DNA from: Nonomuraea rhodomycinica
GTDB taxonomy: Bacteria; Actinomycetota; Actinomycetes; Streptosporangiales; Streptosporangiaceae
DNA length: 64,000 nucleotides
NCBI RefSeq assembly: GCF_013363995.1
Contig: NZ_JABWGO010000005.1
Span: 1 to 64,000 of the forward strand
Direction: 5' to 3'
Numbering within the stretch: position 1 is the stretch's first letter; the number at the start of each line of letters is the position of its first letter. Position numbers and translations under genes: made by a program. Below the pieces are notes generated by a model. That model saw only the letters and a program-made list of their open reading frames with translations. It was not told the DNA's origin and did no database searches. Below are positions 7,743 through 18,396 of the stretch, piece by piece.

Positions 7743-9416
7743 ATGAGCACTCCTGCCAGCCGGCACCACAAGCGCCCGCGCGGCGAGGGTCAGTGGGCTC
7801 TCGGTTACCGTGAGCCGCTCAACAAGAACGAGGAGAACAAGAAGAACGACGACGGGCTCAACGTCCGCCAGCGGATCATCGACATCTACTCCAAGGGCGG
7901 CTTCGACTCGATCGACCCGGCCGACCTGCGCGGACGCATGCGCTGGTACGGCCTGTACACCCAGCGTAAGCCCGGCATCGACGGCGGCAAGACCGCGATC
8001 CTGGAGCCGGAGGAGCTGGACGACCGCTACTTCATGCTCCGCGTCAGGATCGACGGCGGCCAGCTCGACCTGCGCCAGCTCCGCGCGATCGCCGACATCT
8101 CCAACCTGTACGGCCGCGGCACCGCCGACCTGACCGACCGGCAGAACATCCAGCTGCACTGGATCGAGATCGAGTCGGTGCCCGACATCTGGGAGCGCCT
8201 GGAGGCCGTCGGCCTGTCCACCACCGAGGCGTGCGGCGACACCCCGCGCGTCATCCTGGGCTGCCCGCTGGCCGGCATCGACACCGACGAGGTGATCGAC
8301 GCCACCGAGCAGATCCAGGAGGTCTACGACCGGTTCATCGGCGACCCCGCCTTCTCCAACCTGCCGCGCAAGTTCAAGACCGCGATCAGCGGCTGCCCCG
8401 CCCACTGCACCGTCCACGAGATCAACGACGTGGCGTTCGTCGGCGTCGAGCTGCCGGGCGGCGAGAAGGGCTACGACCTGTGGGTGGGCGGCGGCCTGTC
8501 CACCAACCCGATGTTCGGCAAGCGGATCGGCGTGTTCGTCCGCCCCGACCAGGTGGGCGAGGTCTGGGCCGGCGTGGCCGGCATCTTCCGCGACTACGGC
8601 TACCGGCGGCTGCGCCACCGGGCGCGCATCAAGTTCCTCGTCAACGACTGGGGACCCGAGAAGTTCCGCGAGGTGCTGGAGACCGAGTACCTCAAGGAGC
8701 CCCTGCCCGACGGGCCGGCGCCGGCCCAGCCGCGCGGCTCGCGCCGCGACCACGTCGGCGTCTTCCCGCAGCAGGACGGCAACTTCTACGTCGGCTTCGC
8801 GCCCAGGGTGGGCCGCCTCGACGGCGACAAGCTGCACCTGGTCGCCGACATCGCCGAGCGGCACGGCTCCGGGCGCGTCCGCACCACGGTCGAGCAGAAG
8901 ATGGTCATCCTCGACGTCGCCCCCGACCGGGTCGAGTCGCTGGTGGCCGAGCTGGAGGCCAACGACCTCCAGGTCAACCCCTCCACGTTCCGGCGCCAGA
9001 CCATGGCCTGCACCGGCATCGAGTACTGCAAGCTCGCCATCGTCGAGACCAAGGCCACGGCCTCCGACCTCGTCGACGAGCTGGAGCGGCGGCTGCCCGG
9101 CTTCCAGGAGCCGCTGACGATCAACGTCAACGGCTGCCCCAACTCCTGCGCCCGCATCCAGGTGGCCGACATCGGCCTCAAGGGGCAGCTCGTCGTGGAC
9201 GACAACGGTGACCAGGTCGAGGGCTTCCAGATCCACCTCGGCGGCTCGCTCGGCGTCAACTCCGGCTTCGGCCGGAAGGTGCGCGGCCTGAAGACCACGG
9301 CCGCGGCCCTGCCCGACTACGTGGAGCGGGTCGTCACCCACTACGACACCCAGAAGAAGGAGGGCGAGTCCTTCGCCGACTGGGTGCAGCGCGCGGACGA
9401 GGCGGACCTGCGATGA
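7743..9416 (+). CDS. sir: Assimilatory ferredoxin-type sulfite (nitrite/sulfite) reductase
   Basis: 557 residues, two siroheme/4Fe-4S half domains as in the family. The cluster ligands are visible: C423 and C429 in ACTGIEYCK and C465 and C469 in NGCPNSCAR, one of them bridging to siroheme. It reduces sulfite to sulfide with six electrons in the cytosol. ATG 7743 is preceded by GAAGGA at six bases. Its context with cysH and a sirohydrochlorin chelatase (siroheme synthesis) favours sulfite over nitrite as substrate. Its stop overlaps the next gene (ATGA). Confidence 0.93.
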   Translation: MSTPASRHHKRPRGEGQWALGYREPLNKNEENKKNDDGLNVRQRIIDIYSKGGFDSIDPADLRGRMRWYGLYTQRKPGIDGGKTAILEPEELDDRYFMLRVRIDGGQLDLRQLRAIADISNLYGRGTADLTDRQNIQLHWIEIESVPDIWERLEAVGLSTTEACGDTPRVILGCPLAGIDTDEVIDATEQIQEVYDRFIGDPAFSNLPRKFKTAISGCPAHCTVHEINDVAFVGVELPGGEKGYDLWVGGGLSTNPMFGKRIGVFVRPDQVGEVWAGVAGIFRDYGYRRLRHRARIKFLVNDWGPEKFREVLETEYLKEPLPDGPAPAQPRGSRRDHVGVFPQQDGNFYVGFAPRVGRLDGDKLHLVADIAERHGSGRVRTTVEQKMVILDVAPDRVESLVAELEANDLQVNPSTFRRQTMACTGIEYCKLAIVETKATASDLVDELERRLPGFQEPLTINVNGCPNSCARIQVADIGLKGQLVVDDNGDQVEGFQIHLGGSLGVNSGFGRKVRGLKTTAAALPDYVERVVTHYDTQKKEGESFADWVQRADEADLR

Positions 9417-9556
9417 GCGAGCGCGCCGTCCCGTTCCACTGCCCGTACTGCGGCGACGAGGACCTCGAACCGTACGAGGGCGACGGGGGCTGGTACTGCC
9501 GCTCCTGCGCCCGCGCTTTCAAGCTGAAGTTCCTGGGGATCGGAGTGAACCTGTGA
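9413..9556 (+). CDS. 47-residue zinc-ribbon miniprotein between sir and cysH
   Basis: ATG 9413 overlaps the sir stop and the TGA at 9554 overlaps the GTG of cysH, so it is translationally coupled on both sides. The sequence has CPYC (residues 10-13) and CRSC (residues 29-32), a classical zinc ribbon, and a basic C-terminus (ARAFKLKFLG). Small proteins in this position occur in actinobacterial sulfur operons, but I know no assigned function. A role as an electron-transfer or chaperone partner of the two Fe-S reductases is a guess. Confidence 0.75.
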   Translation: MSERAVPFHCPYCGDEDLEPYEGDGGWYCRSCARAFKLKFLGIGVNL

Positions 9557-10281
9557 CGCTGGTGGACATCGAGGTCGGACTCCGGAGTCAGCGCGGCACC
9601 CTCGACCTGCAGGACATCGTCGAGTCGGCCGCCGTGTTCCTGGAGGACGCGCCCGCCCGCGAGATCATCCGCTGGGCGGCGGCGACGTTCGGCGACCGGC
9701 TGTGCCTGACCTCGTCGATGAGCGACGCGCTGCTCATCGACCTGGTGAGCCGGGTCAAGCCCGGTGTGGACGTGCTGTTCATCGACACGGGTTACCACTT
9801 CGCCGAGACGGTCGGCACCCGGGACGCCGTCCGGCAGGTCTACGACGTCAACGTGATCGACATCAAGCCGTCGCGCACGGTGGAGGAGCAGGAGCGCGAC
9901 CTCGGCCCGCGCCTGTTCGGCCGCAACCCCGACCTGTGCTGCTACCTGCGCAAGGTCGAGCCGCTCAACCGCGCGCTGGAGCCCTACCTCGCGTGGATCT
10001 CCGGCATCCGCCGCGACGAGTCGCCCACCAGGGCCGGCACCAAGGTCGTCGAGTGGGACGCCAAGCGGCAGATGGTCAAGGTCAACCCCATCGCCCGGTG
10101 GACCCAGGAAGAGGTCGACAACTACATCGCCGACAACGGGGTGCTCATCAACCCGCTCCACTACGACAACTACCCCTCGATCGGCTGCGCCCCCTGCACC
10201 CGGCAGGTCGCGGAGGGCGAGGACCCGCGCAGCGGGCGCTGGGCGGGGCTGGGGAAGGTCGAATGCGGCATTCACCTGTAG
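9553..10281 (+). CDS. cysH: Adenylylsulfate (APS/PAPS) reductase, thioredoxin-dependent
   Basis: 242 residues. PP-loop-type nucleotide-binding fold with SSMSDALLIDLVS near residue 55. The cysteine pairs that bind a 4Fe-4S cluster in APS-type enzymes are present (C129-C130 in LCCYLRK and C212/C215 in GCAPC), and the C-terminal catalytic ECGIHL is intact. These features indicate APS rather than PAPS as substrate. It makes sulfite for Sir. GTG start overlaps the zinc-ribbon stop. The partner ATP sulfurylase genes (cysD, cysN) are not in the window. Confidence 0.93.
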   Translation: MTLVDIEVGLRSQRGTLDLQDIVESAAVFLEDAPAREIIRWAAATFGDRLCLTSSMSDALLIDLVSRVKPGVDVLFIDTGYHFAETVGTRDAVRQVYDVNVIDIKPSRTVEEQERDLGPRLFGRNPDLCCYLRKVEPLNRALEPYLAWISGIRRDESPTRAGTKVVEWDAKRQMVKVNPIARWTQEEVDNYIADNGVLINPLHYDNYPSIGCAPCTRQVAEGEDPRSGRWAGLGKVECGIHL

Positions 10282-11057
10282 TCCCCGGCATGTGGCCCGC
10301 CCCGTTGGCAGACGGGGCGGGCCAGCGCCCGCCTCTGGTGGCGGTGGCGCACGGCTCGCGCGACCCGCGCGCCGCGGCCGTCGTGGAGGCGCTGCTGGAG
10401 GAGGTACGGCGGGCCCGGCCGGGCCTGCCGGTCCGCTCGGCGTACCTGGACCATGCTGCGCCGAGCCTGGGCCAGGCGCTGGCCGGTCTGGGCGCGGCCG
10501 TGGTGCTGCCGCTGCTGCTCACCGAGGCGTACCACTCGCGCGTGGACCTGCCGTCGGCGCTGAACGAGGTGCGGGCGCGCGAGCCGCGGCTGCGCGTCCG
10601 CTACGGCGCCACGCTCGGGCCGCACCCGCTGCTGGTGGGCGCGCTGGAGCGGCGCCTGGCCGAGGCCGGGGTGGCGCCGCGCGACCCGGGGACGGCCGTG
10701 GTGCTGGTGTCGGCCGGTTCCAGCGACGCTCGCGCCAACGCCGTCGTGGCGCGGGTGGCCGGGGAGTGGGCGCTGTCGGGCGGCTGGTGGGGGGCCGTCC
10801 CGGCGTACGCGTCGGCCGCGTCGCCGACGCCGGAGGAGGCGGTGCGGCTGCTGCGGGAGGCGGGCGCGCCGCGCGTGGCCGTCGCGCCGTACCTGCTGGC
10901 TCCGGGGCTGTTCGCCGACAAGGTGCGCCGGGCGACGCTCGCCGCGGGCGCCGACGTGGTGGCGGACGTGCTCGGTCCCGCGCCCGAGGTGGCGCGGGTG
11001 CTGCTGGAACGCTACGACGCCGCCCTGCGCGCCCCCGCCGAGGCCGCGGCCTCCTGA
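10263..11057 (+). CDS. Sirohydrochlorin ferrochelatase (CbiX/SirB type)
   Basis: 264 residues with two CbiX half domains. The first opens with VAVAHGSRDPRA, whose histidine is the metal/tetrapyrrole ligand, and contains LPLLLTEAYHSRVDLP with the second histidine; the second half starts with VVLVSAGSSDARAN. It would insert iron into sirohydrochlorin to make siroheme, the cofactor of the Sir encoded two genes upstream. ATG 10263 has GGGGAAGG before it and overlaps cysH by 19 bases; an alternative ATG at 10290 avoids the overlap but lacks a binding site. Confidence 0.88.
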   Translation: MRHSPVVPGMWPAPLADGAGQRPPLVAVAHGSRDPRAAAVVEALLEEVRRARPGLPVRSAYLDHAAPSLGQALAGLGAAVVLPLLLTEAYHSRVDLPSALNEVRAREPRLRVRYGATLGPHPLLVGALERRLAEAGVAPRDPGTAVVLVSAGSSDARANAVVARVAGEWALSGGWWGAVPAYASAASPTPEEAVRLLREAGAPRVAVAPYLLAPGLFADKVRRATLAAGADVVADVLGPAPEVARVLLERYDAALRAPAEAAAS

Positions 11058-11087
11058 GCCGTCACCGGCTTGCCACGGCGTGCTGAG

Positions 11088-11103
11088 GAGCCGCCGCCGG
11101 CTC
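11088..11103. terminator. Hairpin between convergent genes
   Basis: GAGCCG-CCGC-CGGCTC forms a six-base GC stem between the chelatase stop (11057) and the convergent DUF1707 gene stop (11102), suited to terminate in both directions. Confidence 0.5.
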
Positions 11104-11797
11104 AGTGGCCGTGGATGCCCCGGCGGCCGTCGTCGCCGGGCAGGCGGCGGTTGCCGTCGCGCCAGTCGTCGCCGTGCAGCCGCCTCCAGTGCTCGCGCCA
11201 GGCCGCGAGCCCGCGCCGCACCGGCTCCGCGCGCGAGTCGCCGACCACCTTCACATCGCCCATCACCGCGTACGCGCGGACCCGCACCACCGGCACGTTC
11301 ATGCCCGGGGCGGCCTGCTGCACGTCCACCCGCTTGTCGCCCATGACCGCCATGCCGTCGAGGTCCACGTGCACGCCGTCCGGCACGATGATCTTGACGT
11401 CCCCCATCACGGAGACGGCCGTGATGTCCACCACGTCGGTGCGGGCCTCGGCCTCGCGCAGGTCGAGCAGCACGTCGCCCATCACGGCCACCGCGCCCAG
11501 CTCCTGGTCGATCCGCCAGGCGCCGCGCCGCTTGGTGTCGCCCATCACGCCCACGAACCAGCGCCGCCCGCGCTGGGCCGGCCGCGGGGCGGCGGGGAAC
11601 GCCGCGGGCTGCCCGGCACCCGGCAGGTCCTGGGTGAGCAGGGCGAGCTCGGCATGGGTGACGGCGCTGTAGGCGGCCTCGGTGCGGTCGGTCAGCTCGG
11701 CCAGCGAGAGGCGGCCCTCCACGGAGGCCACGCGGAGTCGCTCCACGACGGCCTCGCGCTCGGCGTCGGACGCGCGCACTCCTCCAGGGTCAGTCAT
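11102..11797 (-). CDS. DUF1707 (SHOCT-like) and LiaF-like envelope-response protein
   Basis: 231 residues. Residues 5-57 form a DUF1707 domain (VRASDAEREAVVERL...GRLSLAELTDR). The C-terminal part repeats the short motif VMGD six times (VGVMGD, VAVMGD, VSVMGD, MAVMGD, YAVMGD), as in cell-wall-antibiotic-response/LiaF-like beta-rich domains. Soluble and probably cytosolic: no membrane segment. Such proteins are linked to envelope stress but their mechanism is unknown. No ribosome binding site precedes ATG 11797; a TATGTT seven bases upstream suggests a leaderless mRNA. Confidence 0.82.
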   Translation of the reverse strand: MTDPGGVRASDAEREAVVERLRVASVEGRLSLAELTDRTEAAYSAVTHAELALLTQDLPGAGQPAAFPAAPRPAQRGRRWFVGVMGDTKRRGAWRIDQELGAVAVMGDVLLDLREAEARTDVVDITAVSVMGDVKIIVPDGVHVDLDGMAVMGDKRVDVQQAAPGMNVPVVRVRAYAVMGDVKVVGDSRAEPVRRGLAAWREHWRRLHGDDWRDGNRRLPGDDGRRGIHGH

Positions 11798-11935
11798 GAG
11801 ACGCAACATATCGCGTTTTGCCGGCCGTCTCCTCCTCCCCCAGGAGGAACACCGCCGTCCGTCATGCCCCTTTCGAACCACGTGCCCGGCGACGGCGGTC
11901 CGGGGTGGGGGTTGAGCTGGGCTAGTGTCCGTTGC

Positions 11936-13300
11936 ATGCATGAGGAGAAGCTCTACCGGGCCGCGTTGAACGGCGAGTCGGAGACCGTGAGCGAGCTGCT
12001 CGCCGGGGGCGCCGACCCCAACCGGCCGAGCGAGGGAGAGGACGAGGGGCTGCCGCTGTGCGCGGCGGCCGCGTGGGACCGGGTCGAGGCCGCCCAGGCG
12101 CTGCTGGCCGCCGGGGCCGACGTCAACGGCCGCGAGGAGGGCGGCTGGACCGCGCTGCTGTGGGCCGCGGCCAACGGCCACGCCGACACCGTCCGGCTGC
12201 TGGTGGAGGCCGGGGCCGAGGTGGACGTCACGAACGACGACGGTGACACGGCGCTCACGCTCGCCGCCCGGCGCGGCGCCCTCGGCGTGGTGCGGGCGCT
12301 GCTGGACAGCGGCGCCGACGCGGCCAAGTACGACGGCGACGGCGACACCCCGCTCGACGTGGCGGCCGACTGGGTGGGCGTGCACCTGGAGAGCGCGCTG
12401 CTCGACCAGATCGGGCAGGACGACTGGGAGTACGTGGTGGCCCGGCAGTTCGCCAAGGACGGCACCGAGCTGGTGACCGTGGCGGGCCGCTCCGCCGACG
12501 GCTCGCAGAGCGAGCAGGTGCAGGCGCAGCGCGGGCACGCGGCGATCGCCACGCTGCTGGAGGAGGCCACCGGCGTGCACGCGCCGGTGGACCGGCTGGT
12601 CGCGCGGGCGCTGGCGCACCGCGACACCGACGAGGACGCCGAGACCTGGTGGATCGTGGCCGACGCGCTGGGGCGGCGGGGCGACGAGGAGACCTACGAG
12701 GCGCTGGCCCGGCTGTGCGCGAGCGAGGACGCCCGGGAGCGGGAGTTCGGCGTGGACGCGATCGCCCAGTTCGGCGTGGGCGAGGACGGCGGCAAGCCGT
12801 ACCTGGAGCGCACGCTGCCGCTGCTGCAGCGGATGGCCACCACGGAGAGCGACCCGCAGGTGCTCAGGTCGGTGCTGTCGGCCCTCGGCCACCAGGGCGA
12901 CCCGCGCGCGCTGCCGCAGGTGCTCGACATCGTCAACCGGCCGGGGCACCGGCGGACGATGACCGACGCGATCGCGCTGGCCGACGTGCTGCCGCCGGAC
13001 CACGCCGAGGGGCTGGCCCTGCTCGTCGCCATGACCCGCGACGACGACGAGGAGGTGCGCGACTGGGCCACCTCGGGCCTGGCCTCGCTGGAGGCCGACA
13101 CGCCGGAGCTGCGCGAGGCGCTGGCGGCCCGCCTGGACGACACGGACCTGCGGACGGTCGCCGAGGCCACGCGCGGCCTGGCCGAGCGCGGGGACTCCCG
13201 GGCGGCGCGGGGCGTCGAGCGGGTGCTGGCCGAGAGCGACGACGACTATGCCCGCGACCTCGTCACCGAGGCCCGCGCCAAGCTCACTCCGGACGCCTGA
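11936..13300 (+). CDS. Ankyrin-repeat plus HEAT-like repeat protein
   Basis: 454 residues. Residues 1-150 hold about four ankyrin repeats (LLAGGADPN, LLAAGADVN with TALLWAAANGHADTVRLLVEAGAEVD, TALTLAARRGALGVVRALLDSGAD). A linker near residues 155-210 is followed by helical HEAT/PBS-type repeats to the end (for example VLSALGHQGDPRALPQVLD and VRDWATSGLASLE). Both modules bind proteins; no catalytic motif. TAGTGT lies seven bases before ATG 11936, consistent with a leaderless start. The 3' end, including the stop codon, is tandemly repeated in the DNA that follows. Confidence 0.82.
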   Translation: MHEEKLYRAALNGESETVSELLAGGADPNRPSEGEDEGLPLCAAAAWDRVEAAQALLAAGADVNGREEGGWTALLWAAANGHADTVRLLVEAGAEVDVTNDDGDTALTLAARRGALGVVRALLDSGADAAKYDGDGDTPLDVAADWVGVHLESALLDQIGQDDWEYVVARQFAKDGTELVTVAGRSADGSQSEQVQAQRGHAAIATLLEEATGVHAPVDRLVARALAHRDTDEDAETWWIVADALGRRGDEETYEALARLCASEDAREREFGVDAIAQFGVGEDGGKPYLERTLPLLQRMATTESDPQVLRSVLSALGHQGDPRALPQVLDIVNRPGHRRTMTDAIALADVLPPDHAEGLALLVAMTRDDDEEVRDWATSGLASLEADTPELREALAARLDDTDLRTVAEATRGLAERGDSRAARGVERVLAESDDDYARDLVTEARAKLTPDA

Positions 13301-13351
13301 CGCAAACTCACTCCGGACGCCTGACGCAAGCTCACCCCGGACGCCTGACGC
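13280..13351. repeat. Three 24-base tandem copies spanning the ankyrin-gene stop codon
   Basis: The unit AAGCTCACTCCGGACGCCTG plus ACGC occurs at 13280, 13304 and 13328 with one or two differences. Copy 1 encodes the C-terminal KLTPDA and the stop; copies 2 and 3 repeat that coding end and stop downstream, so the stop codon is present three times. Confidence 0.9.
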
Positions 13352-13372
13352 CCGGCGCCGGCCGGCGCCGGG
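13351..13372. terminator. Perfect GC palindrome, bidirectional terminator
   Basis: CCCGGCGCCGG is followed directly by its reverse complement, giving an 11-base perfect arm pair between two convergent genes and abutting the stop of the gene at 13373. Confidence 0.6.
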
Positions 13373-13714
13373 TCAGGGGCGGCGTTCGGTGCCGAAGATG
13401 CCGTTGACCGCGACGATCGCGAACCAGATCCCCAGGACGACCCACGCGGAGGTGTCCGAGAGGCTCAGCGCGATCGTCGCCACGGTGCCCAGGCTCAGCG
13501 AGACGATCGCGAGCGCGAGCCGCTGGCCGTAGGCGGCCTTGGCCTGTCCGGCCAGGTCCTCGGCCTTCGGGACGGCGGCCAGCCGCTCGTCCACCCGCCG
13601 CTCGACCTCCTTGCCCATCTTGTCGAGGAACGACTCGATCAGGGCGTCCTCGAAGTCCGGGCCGAGGTCGCGGCGGGCGGCCACGGCGGCACGGAGCTCA
13701 TCACCGGTGCTCAT
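13373..13714 (-). CDS. Small two-helix membrane protein
   Basis: 113 residues: a charged, helical N-terminal 65 residues (DELRAAVAARRDLGPDFEDALIESFLDKM) and two membrane segments near residues 70-86 and 92-107. The N-terminal layout resembles actinobacterial proteins with a cytosolic helical region before a membrane hairpin. Function unknown. A TTGCTG/TATATC promoter places transcription at the ATG, so it is probably leaderless. Confidence 0.7.
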   Translation of the reverse strand: MSTGDELRAAVAARRDLGPDFEDALIESFLDKMGKEVERRVDERLAAVPKAEDLAGQAKAAYGQRLALAIVSLSLGTVATIALSLSDTSAWVVLGIWFAIVAVNGIFGTERRP

Positions 13715-13721
13715 ATGTCGA

Positions 13722-13750
13722 GATATAGCGCGTTGTGTCCGCCCCAGCAA
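13722..13750 (-). promoter_or_regulatory. Leaderless promoter of the small membrane protein
   Basis: On the minus strand TTGCTG (13750-13745), 17 bases, TATATC (13727-13722), then seven bases to ATG 13714. The spacing puts the transcription start on the start codon. Confidence 0.6.
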
Positions 13751-13764
13751 GGCACAGCCGCGAC

Positions 13765-14928
13765 TCAGCGGGCCAGGATGTCGTCCAGGTTGTACGAGAC
13801 CGGCCGCTCCAGCTGCTCGTACGTGCACGACTCGGGCGTGCGGTCGGGCCGGGCGCGGCGCCAGTGGGCGGTGTGCCGGAACCGGTCGCCCTCCATCTGG
13901 TCGTAGGCCACCTCGATGACCAGCTCGGGCCGCAGCGGGATGAACGACAGGTCCTTCTTCGCGCTCCACCGCGAGATCGCGCCGGGGACCCGCTGCCCGC
14001 CCGTGGCCGGCCCGGCCGCCGGCTGGCCGACGGTGGCCGCCGCCTGCTCGGCCCAGTGCCCCCACGGGTGCTCGCCGAGGTCGGCGACGTACGGCTTGAG
14101 CTCCTCCACCAGCTCGGCCCGGCGCGCCATCGGGAACGAGGCGGCCACGCCCACGTGGTGCAGCCGCCCGTCGGGCCCGTACAGGCCGAGCAGCAGCGAG
14201 CCGACGATCGGCCCGGTCTTGTGCTCGCGGTAGCCGGCCACCACGACGTCGGCCGTGCGCTCGTGCTTGACCTTGAACATGGTGCGCTTGTCGGGGACGT
14301 AGGGCTGGTCGCCGGGCTTGACGATGATGCCGTCGAGCCCCGCCCCCTCGAACATCTCGAACCACTCCCCCGCCTGCCCGTCGTCGCGCGTGACCGGCGT
14401 GAGCCGCACCGAGTGGCCGGCCCGGCCGAAGATTGCCTCCAGGCGGGCGCGGCGCTCGGCGAAGGGCAGGTCGAGGTACGACTCGTCGCCGAGCGCCAGC
14501 AGGTCGAAGGCGACGAACGAGGCGGGCGTCTGCTCGGCCAGCATCCTGACCCGCGAGGCGGCCGGGTGGATGCGCTGCTGGAGCGCGTCGAAGTCGAGCT
14601 GGGAGCCGCGCGGCAGCACGATCTCGCCGTCGACCACGACGCGTTCGGGCAGCTCGGCCTTGACCGCCTCGACCAGCTCCGGGAAGTAGCGGGTGAACGG
14701 CCGCTCGTTGCGGCTGCCGAGGTAGACCTCGTCGCCGTCGCGGAAGACGATGCAGCGGAAGCCGTCCCACTTGGGCTCGTAGAACAGGGTGCCGTCCTGC
14801 TTGGGCATGGCCTTGACGGGCTTGGCCAGCATGGGCGCCACGGGCGGCCGGACCGGCAGGTCGGGCACCGGCTCCGGCTCGGCCTCGGGCCCGGGGGCGG
14901 CGGCCGGGAGGTCGGTGGGGTCAGTCAT
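13765..14928 (-). CDS. ligC: ATP-dependent DNA ligase, LigC type
   Basis: 387 residues. The adenylation motif EPKWDGFR places the nucleotide-accepting lysine at K53; later motifs VVDGEIVL, SFVAFDLLAL, EGIIVK-type (DGIIVKPG) and MFKVKHERT follow in ligase order, then an OB-fold with the C-terminal HWRRARPDRTP. Size and domains match the stand-alone actinobacterial LigC group rather than multidomain LigD. These ligases are thought to act in end joining and base-excision backup repair. The ATG overlaps the upstream gene stop by eight bases. Confidence 0.88.
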   Translation of the reverse strand: MTDPTDLPAAAPGPEAEPEPVPDLPVRPPVAPMLAKPVKAMPKQDGTLFYEPKWDGFRCIVFRDGDEVYLGSRNERPFTRYFPELVEAVKAELPERVVVDGEIVLPRGSQLDFDALQQRIHPAASRVRMLAEQTPASFVAFDLLALGDESYLDLPFAERRARLEAIFGRAGHSVRLTPVTRDDGQAGEWFEMFEGAGLDGIIVKPGDQPYVPDKRTMFKVKHERTADVVVAGYREHKTGPIVGSLLLGLYGPDGRLHHVGVAASFPMARRAELVEELKPYVADLGEHPWGHWAEQAAATVGQPAAGPATGGQRVPGAISRWSAKKDLSFIPLRPELVIEVAYDQMEGDRFRHTAHWRRARPDRTPESCTYEQLERPVSYNLDDILAR

Positions 14929-15646
14929 GGTTCGGCTCCCTCGTGTACCGGCAGAACAGCACGCCGTCTTCCTCCAGGACCTGGCCGAGGCGGAGGCCGA
15001 CGAGCGCCGCCTCGCCGTTCAGGATGCGCGCCGCGCCCCCGCCGAGCAGCAGCGGGCTGATCGTCAGGCACAGCTCGTCGAGCAGCCCGGCCGCGGCGAG
15101 CTGGGCGTTGAGCCGCGGCCCGCCCTCGCACAGCACCCGGGTCAGCCCCCGCTCGTGCAGCTCGCGCACGGCCGTCTCCATGTCCACCGTCTCCTCGCCC
15201 GCGACGACGACGTCGGCGACGGACTTGGCCGCGGCGAGGCGGTCGGCCGGCGCGGAGGCGCAGGTGACGACGATCGTGCGGGAGAGCGCCTCGGTGAACA
15301 GCGGGCCGTCGAGGTCGAGGTCGAGGCTGCGGCTGACGACGGCGACGGGCGGCGTCTCGGGCCGCCCCTCGCGCAGCGGCCGCCACGACTCGCGCGGCCG
15401 GGCGGGGCCGTAGCCCTCGGCGCGCACGGTGGCGGCACCGGCGACGACGACGTCGGCGAGCCCCCGCAGCACGCCGAAGATCCGCCGGTCGCCCTTGCTC
15501 GACAGCCCGCCCGACAGCCCGTTCATCCAGGAGGCGCCGTCGGCGCTGGCGACCATGTTGACGCGCAGCCACGGCCGGCCGGGCGGATAGGCGTAGGCCA
15601 GCTCGATGGGTGGATCGTCCTGTATGTCCGGGTAGATGCGACGCAC
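14921..15646 (-). CDS. RibD C-terminal-type pyrimidine/dihydrofolate reductase-family protein
   Basis: 241 residues with the RibD_C/DHFR fold: RPWLRVNMVASADGAS near the N-terminus (NADPH-binding strand), DVVVAGAATVRAEGYGPARP, and CEGGPRLNAQLAAAGLLDELCLTISP, the typical RibD_C signature. Stand-alone copies in actinobacteria are not always riboflavin enzymes, so the substrate is open. The GTG at 15646 abuts AGAGGA with no spacer, so the true start is uncertain. It overlaps ligC and is probably co-transcribed with it. Confidence 0.8.
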   Translation of the reverse strand: MRRIYPDIQDDPPIELAYAYPPGRPWLRVNMVASADGASWMNGLSGGLSSKGDRRIFGVLRGLADVVVAGAATVRAEGYGPARPRESWRPLREGRPETPPVAVVSRSLDLDLDGPLFTEALSRTIVVTCASAPADRLAAAKSVADVVVAGEETVDMETAVRELHERGLTRVLCEGGPRLNAQLAAAGLLDELCLTISPLLLGGGAARILNGEAALVGLRLGQVLEEDGVLFCRYTREPNHD

Positions 15647-15788
15647 TCCTCTACCTTGGCACACGCCTCCGACAACCAGCCGCGACGGCGGCCTTTGCCC
15701 GAGACATCGCACTTTGGCGTAACGAATGGCATACGTGGAGTAATGCGCCTAACGTGTCGTCTGGGGTCGGGGACCGAAGGAGGCCCGG

Positions 15789-16190
15789 GTGGGGCTCGCC
15801 ACTGCCGTGACATGGATCTGCACCGCGATCGCCGGGGCGTACCTGCTGTACGTGTGGCTGTCGGGCGGCGGCCTGCGGCAGCAGGCCACCAAGGTCACCC
15901 GCTTCCCGGCCGCGCTGGTCTTCTCCCATCCGACGCTGGCCGCCGGGGCGCTGGCCTGCTGGCTCGGGTACCTGCTGACCGGGTCCGCGGCGCTCGCGTG
16001 GACCGCCTTCGGGGTGCTGGCGCTGGCCGCCCTGCTGGGCTTCGTCATGTTCACCCGCTGGCTCGGCGGCGGGCGGCACGCCAGGGGCGCCGAGCGCCGC
16101 TTCCCCGTGCTGGCCGTGGCGCTGCACGGCCTCGGCGGGGTCGTCACGTTCGCGCTGGCGCTGGTCACCGCGGCCCTGACGGGCCACTGA
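15789..16190 (+). CDS. Four-helix membrane protein of unknown function
   Basis: 133 residues with four hydrophobic segments near residues 3-22, 43-63, 68-88 and 106-130 and a basic loop between the third and fourth. GAAGGAGG precedes GTG 15789 at five bases. I recognise no family. It is divergent from the RibD-like gene and convergent with glgX. Confidence 0.65.
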   Translation: MGLATAVTWICTAIAGAYLLYVWLSGGGLRQQATKVTRFPAALVFSHPTLAAGALACWLGYLLTGSAALAWTAFGVLALAALLGFVMFTRWLGGGRHARGAERRFPVLAVALHGLGGVVTFALALVTAALTGH

Positions 16191-16213
16191 CCGCCCGGCC
16201 GCGGGCGGCCGGC

Positions 16214-18337
<2,124 letters not shown>

Positions 18338-18396
18338 GTGACTCGATTGTCGCACGCGACCGCGATCACGCCAGAGCGATCGCGATCACGTTCTCG

